A DNA stretch of 64,000 nucleotides, taken from assembly GCF_001422045.1 (NCBI RefSeq), contig NZ_LMLW01000013.1, positions 46,467-110,466 on the forward strand, written 5' to 3'. Numbering within the stretch: the stretch's first letter is position 1; the number at the start of each line of letters is the position of its first letter. The DNA is from Sphingomonas sp. Leaf242. GTDB taxonomy: Bacteria; Pseudomonadota; Alphaproteobacteria; Sphingomonadales; Sphingomonadaceae. A program made the position numbers and the translations under genes. Under the pieces are notes generated by a model, which saw nothing but the letters and a program-made list of their open reading frames with translations, was not told the origin of the DNA and did no database searches. Shown here in pieces: positions 41,822-50,860 of the stretch.

Positions 41822-43822
41822 ATGAACGACACCCTGTTGAAGACTATCTTCGGCCGCCTGACCCTGGAGTCGCTGCCGCTGCACGAACCGATCGTCGTCG
41901 CCACCTTCGCAATGGTGGCGATCGGCGGGCTCGGGCTCGTCGCCGCGCTGACCTATTTCAAGGTCTGGGGCTATCTGTGGAACCAGTGGTTCACCAGCGT
42001 CGATCACAAGAAGATCGGCATCATGTACATCATCCTGGCGATCGTCATGCTGCTGCGCGGGTTCTCCGACGCGATCATGATGCGCGCGCAACAGGCGATG
42101 GCGTTCAACGGATCCGAAGGGTACTTGACCGCGCATCACTATGACCAGGTCTTCACCGCGCACGGCGTGATCATGATCTTCTTCGTGGCGATGCCGCTGG
42201 TCACGGGCCTGATGAACTATGTCGTCCCGCTCCAGATCGGTGCGCGCGACGTGTCGTTCCCGTTCCTCAACAATTTCAGCTTCTGGATGACCGCGGCGGG
42301 TGCCGTGATCGTCATGATGTCGCTGTTCATCGGTGAGTTCGCGCGGACCGGCTGGCTTGCGATGCCACCCCTCTCAGGGTTGGCGTATTCGCCAGACGTC
42401 GGTGTCGATTACTATATCTGGGCGTTGCAGATCGCGGGCATCGGGACACTCTTGTCCGGCGTCAATCTGGTCGCGACCATCGTCAAGATGCGCGCGCCCG
42501 GCATGACCATGATGAAGATGCCGATCTTCACCTGGACGTCGCTCTGCACCAACATCCTGATCGTCGCCGCCTTCCCGGTGCTGACCGCGGTTCTCGCGAT
42601 GCTGTCGCTCGATCGCTACATCGGCACCGCGTTCTTCACGAACGACTCGGGCGGCAACCCGATGATGTACGTCAACCTGATCTGGATCTGGGGTCACCCG
42701 GAGGTCTACATCCTGGTCCTGCCGGCGTTCGGCATCTTCTCGGAGGTCACCTCGACCTTCTCGGGCAAGCGCCTCTTTGGCTACAGCTCGATGGTCTATG
42801 CGACGCTTGTCATCACGATCCTCGCCTATCTCGTCTGGCTGCACCACTTCTTCACGATGGGCTCTGGCGCGAGCGTGAACTCGTTCTTCGGCATCACCAC
42901 GATGATCATCTCGATCCCGACCGGGGCCAAGATCTTCAACTGGCTGTTCACGATGTACAAGGGCCGGATCCGGTTCGAACTGCCGATGATGTGGACGATT
43001 GCCTTCATGGTGACCTTCACGATCGGCGGCATGACCGGCGTGCTGCTCGCGGTGCCGCCCGCCGACTTCGTGCTGCACAACTCGCTGTTCCTGGTCGCGC
43101 ATTTCCATAACGTGATCATCGGCGGCACGCTGTTCGGCATGTTCGCCGGCATCAACTACTGGTTCCCGAAGGCGTTCGGCTTCAAGCTGGACAAGAAGTG
43201 GGGCACGGTGTCGTTCTGGTGCTGGGTGGTCGGCTTCTACTTCGCGTTCATGCCGCTCTACGTGCTCGGCCTGATGGGCGTGACTCGCCGGATGCGCTAT
43301 TTCGACGATCCGAACCTGCAGATCTGGTTCGTCATCGCCGCCTTCGGTGCAGCCCTGATCGCAGCCGGCATCGGTGCCTTCCTGCTCCAGATCTTCGTCA
43401 GCATCCGCAACCGCGAGGCGCTGGCCGATCACAGCGGCGATCCCTGGGGTGGCCGTACGCTGGAGTGGGCGACCTCTTCGCCGCCGCCGGAGTACAACTT
43501 CGCGTTCACGCCGATTGTCCACGACCTGGACGCCTGGTACGACATGAAGGAGCGCAAGCACGAGCGGCCTGTGACCGGCTTCAAGTCGATCCACATGCCG
43601 AGCGGCACCGGCACGGGCGTCGTGCTCGCCGGTCTCAGCGTGGCGTTCGGGTTCGCGATGATCTGGTATATCTGGTGGCTCGCAGGGCTGGCACTCGCCG
43701 GCATCTTCGGCACCACGATTTTCCACACCTTCAACTACAAGCGCGACTTCCACATCCCGGTCGAGGACGTGATCGCCACCGAGAACGCGCGCACCCGCCA
43801 GCTCGCGACCCAGGGAGCCTGA
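41822..43822 (+). CDS. cyoB: Cytochrome bo3-type ubiquinol oxidase subunit I
   Basis: The 666-residue catalytic subunit with about 15 membrane segments, binding heme b, the high-spin heme and CuB. Key stretches are the heme ligand region FTAHGVIMIFFVAMP, the CuB histidine/tyrosine region IWIWGHPEVYILVLPAFG, HHFFTMG, and the heme ligand loop LVAHFHNVIIGG. Length equals the E. coli protein closely. It reduces O2 with ubiquinol and pumps protons across the inner membrane. Eleven bases after cyoA. Confidence 0.96.
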   Translation: MNDTLLKTIFGRLTLESLPLHEPIVVATFAMVAIGGLGLVAALTYFKVWGYLWNQWFTSVDHKKIGIMYIILAIVMLLRGFSDAIMMRAQQAMAFNGSEGYLTAHHYDQVFTAHGVIMIFFVAMPLVTGLMNYVVPLQIGARDVSFPFLNNFSFWMTAAGAVIVMMSLFIGEFARTGWLAMPPLSGLAYSPDVGVDYYIWALQIAGIGTLLSGVNLVATIVKMRAPGMTMMKMPIFTWTSLCTNILIVAAFPVLTAVLAMLSLDRYIGTAFFTNDSGGNPMMYVNLIWIWGHPEVYILVLPAFGIFSEVTSTFSGKRLFGYSSMVYATLVITILAYLVWLHHFFTMGSGASVNSFFGITTMIISIPTGAKIFNWLFTMYKGRIRFELPMMWTIAFMVTFTIGGMTGVLLAVPPADFVLHNSLFLVAHFHNVIIGGTLFGMFAGINYWFPKAFGFKLDKKWGTVSFWCWVVGFYFAFMPLYVLGLMGVTRRMRYFDDPNLQIWFVIAAFGAALIAAGIGAFLLQIFVSIRNREALADHSGDPWGGRTLEWATSSPPPEYNFAFTPIVHDLDAWYDMKERKHERPVTGFKSIHMPSGTGTGVVLAGLSVAFGFAMIWYIWWLAGLALAGIFGTTIFHTFNYKRDFHIPVEDVIATENARTRQLATQGA

Positions 43823-43826
43823 CGCG

Positions 43827-44465
43827 ATGTCCGCAATACCCATGAAGGATGGCCTGAACGAGACCGAGAAGGTCTCGTTCTACGACATCGACGAGCATGA
43901 GCATCCCGACGGCGGCAGCACGATGCTGGGCTTCTGGATGTACCTGATGAGCGATTGCCTCATCTTCGCGGTGCTGTTCGCGGCGTACGCCGTGCTCGGC
44001 AACAGCTATGCCGGCGGCCCCAGCCCGAAGGAGATCTTCGAGCTTCCGCTGGTGGCGGTGAACACCGCGATGCTGCTGTTCTCGTCGATCACCTACGGCT
44101 TCGCGATGCTGTCGATGGAGGAAGGTCGCCAGCGCGTCATGCAGATGTGGCTGGTCTTCACCGGCCTGTTCGGCCTCGCGTTCCTGTCGATCGAAATGTA
44201 CGAGTTCGCCAACCTCATCCATGAGGGGGCTGGCCCGACCCGCAGCGCGTTCCTGTCATCGTTCTTCACGCTCGTCGGCACGCACGGCCTTCACGTCACG
44301 ATGGGCCTGATCTGGCTCGTCACGCTGATGGTGCAGGTCCAGAAGCACGGCCTGATCGCGGCGAACAAGCGCCGCCTGATGTGCCTCAGCATGTTCTGGC
44401 ATTTCCTCGACGTCATCTGGATCGGCGTCTTCACCTTCGTCTATCTGATGGGCACCCTGCGATGA
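43827..44465 (+). CDS. cyoC: Cytochrome bo3-type ubiquinol oxidase subunit III
   Basis: A 212-residue membrane protein with five hydrophobic segments: LGFWMYLMSDCLIFAVLFA, PLVAVNTAMLLFSSITYGFAM, and the conserved VGTHGLHVTMGLIWL and FWHFLDVIWIGVFT, matching CyoC. It stabilises the catalytic subunit. Four bases separate it from cyoB, and its stop overlaps the cyoD start (ATGA). Confidence 0.95.
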   Translation: MSAIPMKDGLNETEKVSFYDIDEHEHPDGGSTMLGFWMYLMSDCLIFAVLFAAYAVLGNSYAGGPSPKEIFELPLVAVNTAMLLFSSITYGFAMLSMEEGRQRVMQMWLVFTGLFGLAFLSIEMYEFANLIHEGAGPTRSAFLSSFFTLVGTHGLHVTMGLIWLVTLMVQVQKHGLIAANKRRLMCLSMFWHFLDVIWIGVFTFVYLMGTLR

Positions 44466-44845
44466 GCGATCCCCAAGCACCGGCGAACAATCCGCACGCC
44501 GATCACGATCACGACAATGGCGCCGCACACGGCACGCGCGGCAGCTACCTGAAGGGGTTCTTCCTCTCGGTCATCCTGACCGCGATCCCGTTCTGGGCGG
44601 TCATGACCGGCGCGTTCAAGGATCCCTCGACCGCCGCACTCGTCGTGATGGTGTTCGCGGTCGCGCAGATCGTCGTCCACATGATCTACTTCCTGCACAT
44701 GAGCGGCAAGTCGGAGGGCGGCTGGACGATGATGGCGCTGATCTTCACGATCATCCTCGTCGTCATCACGCTCAGCGGATCGATCTGGGTGATGTACCAC
44801 ATGAACACGAACATGATGCCGATGCAGGCCGCGGCAGACATGTGA
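44462..44845 (+). CDS. cyoD: Cytochrome bo3-type ubiquinol oxidase subunit IV
   Basis: A 127-residue protein with three membrane segments (GFFLSVILTAIPFWAVM, VMVFAVAQIVVHMIYFLHM, LIFTIILVVITLSGSIWVMYH), typical of CyoD, after a His/Asp-rich N-terminus (HADHDHDNGAAHG). The ATG at 44462 overlaps the cyoC stop. Its own stop touches the SURF1 start, so the run is translationally coupled. Confidence 0.93.
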   Translation: MSDPQAPANNPHADHDHDNGAAHGTRGSYLKGFFLSVILTAIPFWAVMTGAFKDPSTAALVVMVFAVAQIVVHMIYFLHMSGKSEGGWTMMALIFTIILVVITLSGSIWVMYHMNTNMMPMQAAADM

Positions 44846-45567
44846 TGAGGACGCGACCGGGCCCTGCCGTCTATGTCGCAGGCCTGGTCGCGCTGCTGCT
44901 GTTCGCCGGGTTCATGGCGCTCGGCATCTGGCAGGTCGAGCGCCGGACCTGGAAGCTCAACCTGATCGCACAGGTCGCGGCGCGGTCTCATGCCGCACCG
45001 GTCGCCCCGCCCGGACCCGCCTCCTGGAACGCGATCACCGCCACCACCGACGCTTATCGCCGTATCCGGCTCGACGGCACTTTCGATAATAATCGCGAAA
45101 CACTGGTCCGAGCCGCAACCGCGCTCGGCAGCGGCTACTGGGTCGTGACGCCCTTGCGAACTGATCGCGGTTTCACCGTCCTCGTCAACCGCGGCTACGT
45201 CTCGCCCGAGCAACGCGTCGCGCATACCAAGCCGACCGCCCCGGTCACGATCACCGGCTATCTCCGCATCACCGAGCCCGGCGGCGGCTTCCTGCGCCAC
45301 AACGATCCCGCCACCGGCAAATGGTATTCGCGCGATGTCGATGCGATCGCCAGCGCGCGTGGCCTGTCGAACGTAGCGCCCTATTTCGTCGACGCGGACA
45401 AGTCCGGCACGGCCGCCCCCGTCGGCGGCCTGACGATCATCGCCTTCCCGAACAACCACCTCGTTTATATGCTGACCTGGTTCGCACTCGCCGCGATGAC
45501 GATCGTCGCCTTCGCCGTGTTCGTGCGGCAGGATGCCCGCAAGCGGCGGGGGGCGATCGACACATGA
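44845..45567 (+). CDS. SURF1 family oxidase assembly protein
   Basis: A 240-residue protein with an N-terminal and a C-terminal membrane anchor. Family motifs are MALGIWQVERRTWKLNLI, GYWVVTPLR, VLVNRGYVSPEQR and NNHLVYMLTWFALAAMT. SURF1 (Shy1) helps insert heme into heme-copper oxidases. The ATG at 44845 overlaps the cyoD stop; a GTG one codon earlier is also possible. The 3' end overlaps the sensor kinase start (ATGA). Confidence 0.92.
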   Translation: MRTRPGPAVYVAGLVALLLFAGFMALGIWQVERRTWKLNLIAQVAARSHAAPVAPPGPASWNAITATTDAYRRIRLDGTFDNNRETLVRAATALGSGYWVVTPLRTDRGFTVLVNRGYVSPEQRVAHTKPTAPVTITGYLRITEPGGGFLRHNDPATGKWYSRDVDAIASARGLSNVAPYFVDADKSGTAAPVGGLTIIAFPNNHLVYMLTWFALAAMTIVAFAVFVRQDARKRRGAIDT

Positions 45568-46892
45568 CGTCGTCAATGGCGGGGCAGGGGGTTGCACGAC
45601 AGAGCTGGCAGCGTTGGCTCGCGCTTGCCACAGCCCGCACCGATGCGACCGGCAACGCCAACATGCGCCAGCTCGTCACGCTGCGCTGGATCGCCGTCGC
45701 CGGCCAGTTCGTCACGATATTGTTCGCCCGGTTTGCGCTCGGCTTCGACCTGCCGATGGTGCCGATGCTCGCGGCGCTGGCGGCGGGTGTCGGCCTCAAC
45801 CTCGTCAGCATGCCGCTCTACGGGTGGCGCAAGGGGGCCAATGTCCAGCTCCTCCTCGCGCTCCTGTTCGACGTCGGCCTGCTCACCACGCAACTCTATC
45901 TCGCCGGCGGCGCGACCAACCCGTTCATCTCGCTCTATCTGCTCCACGTCGTGCTCGGCGCGGTGCTGCTCGATCGCTGGTCGAGCTGGGCGATCGTCGC
46001 CGTCACTGCCGCCTGTTTCGGCGTGCTCACACTCTATTACCGTCCGCTGATCCTCCCCCCCGACTACAGCGGCGAGTATTTCCTGCTCTACACGATCGGC
46101 TCGCTGCTCTGCTTCATGCTGATCGCGACGCTGCTGATGCTGTTCATGACCCGCATCACCGGAAACTTGCGCGCCCGCGATACGCGCCTCGCCGACCTTC
46201 GCCAGCAGGCCGCGGAGGAGGATCACATCGTCCGCATGGGGCTCCTGGCTTCGGGCGCTGCGCACGAACTCGGCACGCCGCTCGCATCGATAGCGGTCAT
46301 TCTAGCCGACTGGCGCCGCATGCCGACTCTGGCGCAGGACGCCGACCTACAGGCGGAGATCGTCGAGATGCAATCCGAGGTCCAGCGCTGCAAGGCGATC
46401 GTCACCGGTATCTTGCTATCGGCCGGCGAAGCGCGCGGCGAAGCGCCCGAGATCATGCCGCTCCACCAGCTCCTCGACGGGATCGTCGACGAATGGCGCG
46501 CGGTGCACCCGTCGGTCGATTTCGACTATACCACGCGAGTCGGCGACGATCCGCAGGTCGTCTCCGACCCCGCATTGAAACAGGTGATCGCCAACGTGCT
46601 CGACAACGCCGCCGAAGCCTCGCCGCACTGGGTCGCGTTCCGCGGCGAACGCACGGACGGCGACCTTGCGCTGATCGTCCGCGACCGCGGCGCCGGCTTC
46701 AGCGACGAACGCCTCGCCAGTTTCGGCAAACCCTACCAGTCGAGCAAGCGCGAACCCGGCCACGGCCTCGGCCTGTTCCTCGCGGTCAACGTCATGCGCA
46801 AGCTTGGCGGCGGCGTGTCGGTGGTGAACTGCGAAGGCGGCGGCGCCGAAGTCACGATCACCATGCCGCTCTCCGCGATCGCGCTCTCGTGA
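45564..46892 (+). CDS. regB: Redox sensor histidine kinase, RegB/PrrB/ActS type
   Basis: A 442-residue kinase with six membrane segments in the first 220 residues. The loop motif GGATNPF (residues 115-121) is the quinone-sensing signature of RegB. The phospho-acceptor H234 is in GAAHELGTPLASIAV, the RegB-specific H-box, and the ATP site follows (NVLDNAAEAS, GHGLGLFLAVNVM). C276 in EVQRCKAIV lies where the RegB redox-active cysteine is found. It starts inside the SURF1 gene end and is directly upstream of its regulator. It should sense the redox state of the quinone pool. Confidence 0.9.
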   Translation: MTSSMAGQGVARQSWQRWLALATARTDATGNANMRQLVTLRWIAVAGQFVTILFARFALGFDLPMVPMLAALAAGVGLNLVSMPLYGWRKGANVQLLLALLFDVGLLTTQLYLAGGATNPFISLYLLHVVLGAVLLDRWSSWAIVAVTAACFGVLTLYYRPLILPPDYSGEYFLLYTIGSLLCFMLIATLLMLFMTRITGNLRARDTRLADLRQQAAEEDHIVRMGLLASGAAHELGTPLASIAVILADWRRMPTLAQDADLQAEIVEMQSEVQRCKAIVTGILLSAGEARGEAPEIMPLHQLLDGIVDEWRAVHPSVDFDYTTRVGDDPQVVSDPALKQVIANVLDNAAEASPHWVAFRGERTDGDLALIVRDRGAGFSDERLASFGKPYQSSKREPGHGLGLFLAVNVMRKLGGGVSVVNCEGGGAEVTITMPLSAIALS

Positions 46893-46912
46893 CAAGCACC
46901 GTGACGGACGCC

Positions 46913-47446
46913 ATGACCGAACCGAAACTCCTGGCCATCGTCGAGGACGACGAGACCTTCGCCCGCACGCTCCGTCGTTCGTTCGAACGCCGCGGCTACG
47001 AAGTGATGCAGGCGGCCAGCCACGAGGAACTCGTCGAGCAACTCGCCGAGCGCACCCCACGCTACGCGGTCGTCGACCTGAAGCTGGGCGGTGCGTCCGG
47101 CCTCGTCTGCGTCCAGACGCTCCACGCACACGATCCCGAGATCCTTGTCGTCGTCCTCACCGGCTTCGCCAGCATCGCCACCGCGGTCGAGGCGATCAAG
47201 CTCGGCGCGTCGCACTACCTCGTCAAACCCTCGAACACCGACGACATCGAGGCCGCGTTCGATCGCACCGAGGGCAGCGTCGACACCGAACTGTCCGAAC
47301 GCCCGACCTCGATCAAGACGCTCGAATGGGAGCGCATCCACACCACGCTCGCCGAAACCGACTTCAACATATCGGAGACCGCGCGCCGCCTCGGCATGCA
47401 TCGCCGCACGCTCGCGCGAAAGCTCGAGAAACGCCCGGTAAAATAG
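46913..47446 (+). CDS. regA: Response regulator, RegA/PrrA/ActR type
   Basis: A 177-residue regulator. The receiver has acidic residues EDD at 11-13, phospho-acceptor D55 in YAVVDLKLGG, the threonine in VVLTGFASIATAVEAIKLGA and the lysine in YLVKPS. The C-terminal Fis-type helix-turn-helix is SETARRLGMHRRTLARKL, nearly identical in the family. In-frame GTG codons at 46901 and 46889 are alternative starts; the latter would overlap the kinase stop. RegA-type proteins control respiration, carbon and nitrogen genes in response to redox. Confidence 0.91.
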   Translation: MTEPKLLAIVEDDETFARTLRRSFERRGYEVMQAASHEELVEQLAERTPRYAVVDLKLGGASGLVCVQTLHAHDPEILVVVLTGFASIATAVEAIKLGASHYLVKPSNTDDIEAAFDRTEGSVDTELSERPTSIKTLEWERIHTTLAETDFNISETARRLGMHRRTLARKLEKRPVK

Positions 47447-47482
47447 CCGCAACGCTTCGCCGAAGGCGCGCGTTGTCGTTCG

Positions 47483-48550
47483 ATGCCAGCGCCCAAACCC
47501 TCACGCCTCTGGCAGCCGAAGCGACTGCTAGCGACCCCGTCCGCACTGACGTGGGATCACGGTGCCGAGATCGCAGCGCGTGCAACCGCGCTGGGTGTGC
47601 CGGTCACGACGCTACCGAGCGACCGCCTCAAACTCGACTTCCCCGACGACTCCCGCCGCGCCTATGCCGAAGCCAAGGCAACGCTCGCGCTGGTCGTAGC
47701 GCCCCCCTCGAAGCGCAAGCTCCAGCCGATCGCCCCCAGCGCGGACTGGCGGATCGACCTCGCCGAAGGCTGCCCCGCGCATTGCGGCTATTGCTACCTG
47801 GCAGGCTCGCTCAAGGGGCCGCCGATCACCCGCGTCTATGCGAACCTGCCCGAGATCCTCGCCGAACTCCCCGCGCACCTCGGCCAAGGCACCGTCACGT
47901 CGCGTTCGACCGCCCGCGCGCACGAAGGCACCACGTTCGAGGCCTCCTGCTACACCGACCCGCTCGGCATCGAGCACGTCACCGGATCGCTCTCCGCGCT
48001 GATCGCGCATTTCGGCGCATGGGAGGCGGACGTACAGTTGCGCTTCACCACCAAGTTCGACGCGGTCGAGCCATTGCTGGGTCTGGACCACCGCGGCCGC
48101 ACCCGCATGCGCGCCTCGATCAACCCCGCCGCCTATGCACGCTTCGAGGGCGGCACCAGTCCGGTCGCAGCCCGCCTGCTCGCGCTACGAAGAATGGCGG
48201 ACGCGGGCTACAGGATCGGCCTGACGGTCGCGCCGATCATCGCCGCCGAAGGCTGGCGTGATGCGTATGGCGAGTTGGTGGCGGAGGCGGGCCGGGTGCT
48301 CGCCGATGTACCCGACGTGACGATCGAACTGATCACCCACCGCTACACCCCCGGATCGAAGGCAGTGCTCGAAACCTGGTATCCCGGCTCGTCGCTCGAC
48401 CTCAGCATGGCCAACCGCACCGAGAAGCGCACCAAGTTCGGCTCGGTCAAATACGTCTACGACGCCGACACGATGCGCGCGCTCCGCAGCTTTTTTCAGG
48501 ATGAGATCGCCGCCAAGCTCCCGCAGGCGAGCATCCTCTATTGGACGTAA
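47483..48550 (+). CDS. Radical SAM protein, spore photoproduct lyase-like (SPL family)
   Basis: A 355-residue protein with the radical SAM motif CxxxCxxC at C97, C101, C104 (CPAHCGYCYLAG). Later segments (SCYTDPLGIEHVTGSLSALI, ELITHRYTPGSKAVLETWYP, EKRTKFGSVKYVY) match the SPL family, which repairs spore photoproduct in Firmicutes. The function in non-sporulating bacteria is unknown but may be DNA repair. It starts 36 bases after regA on the same strand and could be read from the same transcript. Confidence 0.85.
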   Translation: MPAPKPSRLWQPKRLLATPSALTWDHGAEIAARATALGVPVTTLPSDRLKLDFPDDSRRAYAEAKATLALVVAPPSKRKLQPIAPSADWRIDLAEGCPAHCGYCYLAGSLKGPPITRVYANLPEILAELPAHLGQGTVTSRSTARAHEGTTFEASCYTDPLGIEHVTGSLSALIAHFGAWEADVQLRFTTKFDAVEPLLGLDHRGRTRMRASINPAAYARFEGGTSPVAARLLALRRMADAGYRIGLTVAPIIAAEGWRDAYGELVAEAGRVLADVPDVTIELITHRYTPGSKAVLETWYPGSSLDLSMANRTEKRTKFGSVKYVYDADTMRALRSFFQDEIAAKLPQASILYWT

Positions 48551-48626
48551 CCGCCGCGCCAACCGGCAACGCAGCGTTGCCATTCCCGACCTTCCGATCG
48601 CCGCCACCGCCGCCTACCTCGAAGCC

Positions 48627-49421
48627 ATGACAAACTCCCGCCAGCCAACCCTCTTCATCCCGCACGGTGGCGGACCCTGTTTCTTCATGGACGACCCCGC
48701 CGGGAACTGGACCGGCATGGCCGCGTACCTCCGGTCGATCGCCGCCTCGCTACCCGAAAAGCCCAAGGCGATCCTCGTCGTCTCCGGCCACTGGGAAACG
48801 CGCGGCTTCGCGTTCACCGGCGCCGCAACGCCGCCGCTGATCTATGATTACGGCGGCTTCCCTGCGCATACCTACGAGATCCGCTACGATGCGCCCGGCG
48901 ATCCCGCCTTGGCCACCCGCGCCGCCGACCTGCTCCGCGCAGCCGGCCTGACCGCCAATGTCGACCCGACCCGCGGCCTCGATCACGGCGTCTTCATCCC
49001 GATGAAGGTCACGTTCCCCGACGCCGACATCCCGGTCGTCGAGATGTCGGTCGACCGCGATCTTGATCCGGCGCTCCACGCCGCCGCCGGCCGCGCACTC
49101 GCCCCCTTACGCGACGAAAGCGTCCTGATCGTTGGCTCGGGCATGAGCTTCCACAACATGCGCGGCTACGGCGACCCGCGTTTCACTGCACCGTCCGAAG
49201 CCTTCGATCAATGGCTCACCGCCGCGGTCGAGTCCGAACCGACCGCCCGGGCGGAAGCGCTAGCCGGCTGGGCCGAAGCCCCCGCCGGCCGCCTCTCGCA
49301 TCCCCGCGAAGAGCATCTCCTCCCGCTGATGGTCGCTGCCGGCGCCTCCGATCACCCCGGTACGCAGGTCTACAACGAGCGCGTGCTGCAAACCGCAATC
49401 TCTGGCTACCGCTTCAACTAA
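48627..49421 (+). CDS. DODA-type extradiol dioxygenase (LigB family, YgiD-like)
   Basis: A 264-residue protein of the class III extradiol dioxygenase superfamily. Putative zinc/iron histidines are in LFIPHGGGPCFF (H13), VVSGHWETRG and RGLDHGVFIPMKV, and the fourth in HPREEHLLPLMVAAGA. It resembles YgiD/DODA, whose relatives cleave L-DOPA. The real substrate is unknown. The ATG at 48627 gives the normal N-terminus. Followed after 10 bases by the FMN reductase gene. Confidence 0.85.
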   Translation: MTNSRQPTLFIPHGGGPCFFMDDPAGNWTGMAAYLRSIAASLPEKPKAILVVSGHWETRGFAFTGAATPPLIYDYGGFPAHTYEIRYDAPGDPALATRAADLLRAAGLTANVDPTRGLDHGVFIPMKVTFPDADIPVVEMSVDRDLDPALHAAAGRALAPLRDESVLIVGSGMSFHNMRGYGDPRFTAPSEAFDQWLTAAVESEPTARAEALAGWAEAPAGRLSHPREEHLLPLMVAAGASDHPGTQVYNERVLQTAISGYRFN

Positions 49422-49431
49422 AGGAATTTCC

Positions 49432-50004
49432 ATGGCCCTTCCTGTCCTGCTCGCGATCTCCGGCAGCCTGCGCCGCGGCTCGTACAATACCGCGATCCTG
49501 ACCACGCTTGGCGAAGCGATCACTGACAAGGCCGCGCTGACGGTCTTCGCGCTGAACGACGTGCCCCTCTACGATCAGGATGCCGACACTGACACGCCCC
49601 CCGCCGCCGTGGCAGCCCTGCGCGCGGCAATCGGCGCGGCCGACGGGATCGTCATCGCCAGCCCCGAATACAATCACGGCATGTCCGGCGTCCTGAAGAA
49701 CGCGCTCGACTGGGCCTCACGCCCGCATGGCAAGGCGACGCTCACGGGCAAGCCGGTCTTCACGCTTACCGCATCGCCCGGCGCAGTCGGCGGCGCGCGT
49801 GCGCACGCGCAATTGAACGAGACGCTGGCCTCGATCGGCGCCCGCACCGTCCTGCGTCCACAAGCCGTCGTTGGCGCCGTGCACGAGAAGATCGCCGACG
49901 GTCGCCTGACCGATCAGCGCACGCTCGACTTCCTCGTGGCGGGCATCGACGACCTGCTCGCCGACATCGCGCGGCCCACCACCGCCGACCGCGCGGCCTC
50001 CTGA
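49432..50004 (+). CDS. NADPH-dependent FMN reductase
   Basis: A 190-residue flavodoxin-fold protein with the FMN-phosphate loop SGSLRRGSYNTAIL at the N-terminus, SPEYNHGMSGVLKNALDW in the middle and SPGAVGGARAHAQL later, all diagnostic. It reduces FMN or quinones. GGAATTTCC precedes the ATG. One base separates its stop from the pirin start, so they form an operon with the upstream dioxygenase. Confidence 0.9.
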   Translation: MALPVLLAISGSLRRGSYNTAILTTLGEAITDKAALTVFALNDVPLYDQDADTDTPPAAVAALRAAIGAADGIVIASPEYNHGMSGVLKNALDWASRPHGKATLTGKPVFTLTASPGAVGGARAHAQLNETLASIGARTVLRPQAVVGAVHEKIADGRLTDQRTLDFLVAGIDDLLADIARPTTADRAAS

Positions 50005-50005
50005 C

Positions 50006-50860
50006 ATGCGCCACGTCCTCAACCAGTATCCCGCCCAGCGCGACGACATTGCCGACCTGGTGACACGCCGCCCGCTACCGGGTCCCGGCCTGCCGCAGGT
50101 CGATCCGTTCCTGTTCCTCAACCATCACGGCCCGCAGACCTATCGTCCCGGCAATAGCGGCCTGCCGTTCGGCCCGCATCCGCACCGCGGCTTCGAGACG
50201 GTTAGCTTCATCCTCGAAGGCGAGATGGCGCATCTCGACAGCGGTGGCCACGAAAGCGTCATCCGCGCGGGCGGCGTCCAGTGGATGACCGCAGGCTCGG
50301 GCCTGATTCATGCGGAAATCTCGCCCGCATCCTTCAAGCGCGACGGCGGCCCGCTGGAGATCCTGCAACTCTGGGTCAATCTCCCCGGTCGGCTCAAGAT
50401 GACCAAGCCCGCCTATACCGGCCTCCAGCGCGAGGACATTCCCGCGATCCCGGTCGAGGGTGGCACCGTGAACTTGATCTCCGGCAGCTTCGGAGACCAG
50501 CGCGGCACGATCGAATCGCTGACGAACGTAGCGATGATGACCGTCGAACTCGAAGCCGGCGCCCAGGTTGACCTGCCAGCGCCAACCGGCCGCGCGGTCT
50601 TCTTCTACGTCGTCGCCGGCGCCCCCACTGCCAACGGCACGCCGATCAAGCCGCATCACCTCGCAACGTTCGACAACGACGGCGACATCATCACCGTCAC
50701 GACCGAAGCCCCCACCACGATCCTCTACGGCCACGCCGACCCGATCGGCGAACCCGTCGTCTCACACGGTCCCTTCGTCATGAACACGCGCGAAGAGATC
50801 GTCCGCGCGATCGAAGACTATAACGCCGGCCTGTTCGGCAAGCCGCCCGTCATCCGCTAG
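50006..50860 (+). CDS. Pirin family protein
   Basis: A 284-residue bicupin. The N-terminal cupin holds the metal-ligand motif FGPHPHRGFETVSFILEG plus GHESVIRAGGVQWMTAGSGLIHAE; the C-terminal half ends in a second cupin (VFFYVVAGAPTANG). Bacterial pirins such as YhhW have quercetinase activity. The gene follows the FMN reductase after one base. Its last four bases overlap the convergent cyclophilin gene. Confidence 0.9.
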   Translation: MRHVLNQYPAQRDDIADLVTRRPLPGPGLPQVDPFLFLNHHGPQTYRPGNSGLPFGPHPHRGFETVSFILEGEMAHLDSGGHESVIRAGGVQWMTAGSGLIHAEISPASFKRDGGPLEILQLWVNLPGRLKMTKPAYTGLQREDIPAIPVEGGTVNLISGSFGDQRGTIESLTNVAMMTVELEAGAQVDLPAPTGRAVFFYVVAGAPTANGTPIKPHHLATFDNDGDIITVTTEAPTTILYGHADPIGEPVVSHGPFVMNTREEIVRAIEDYNAGLFGKPPVIR

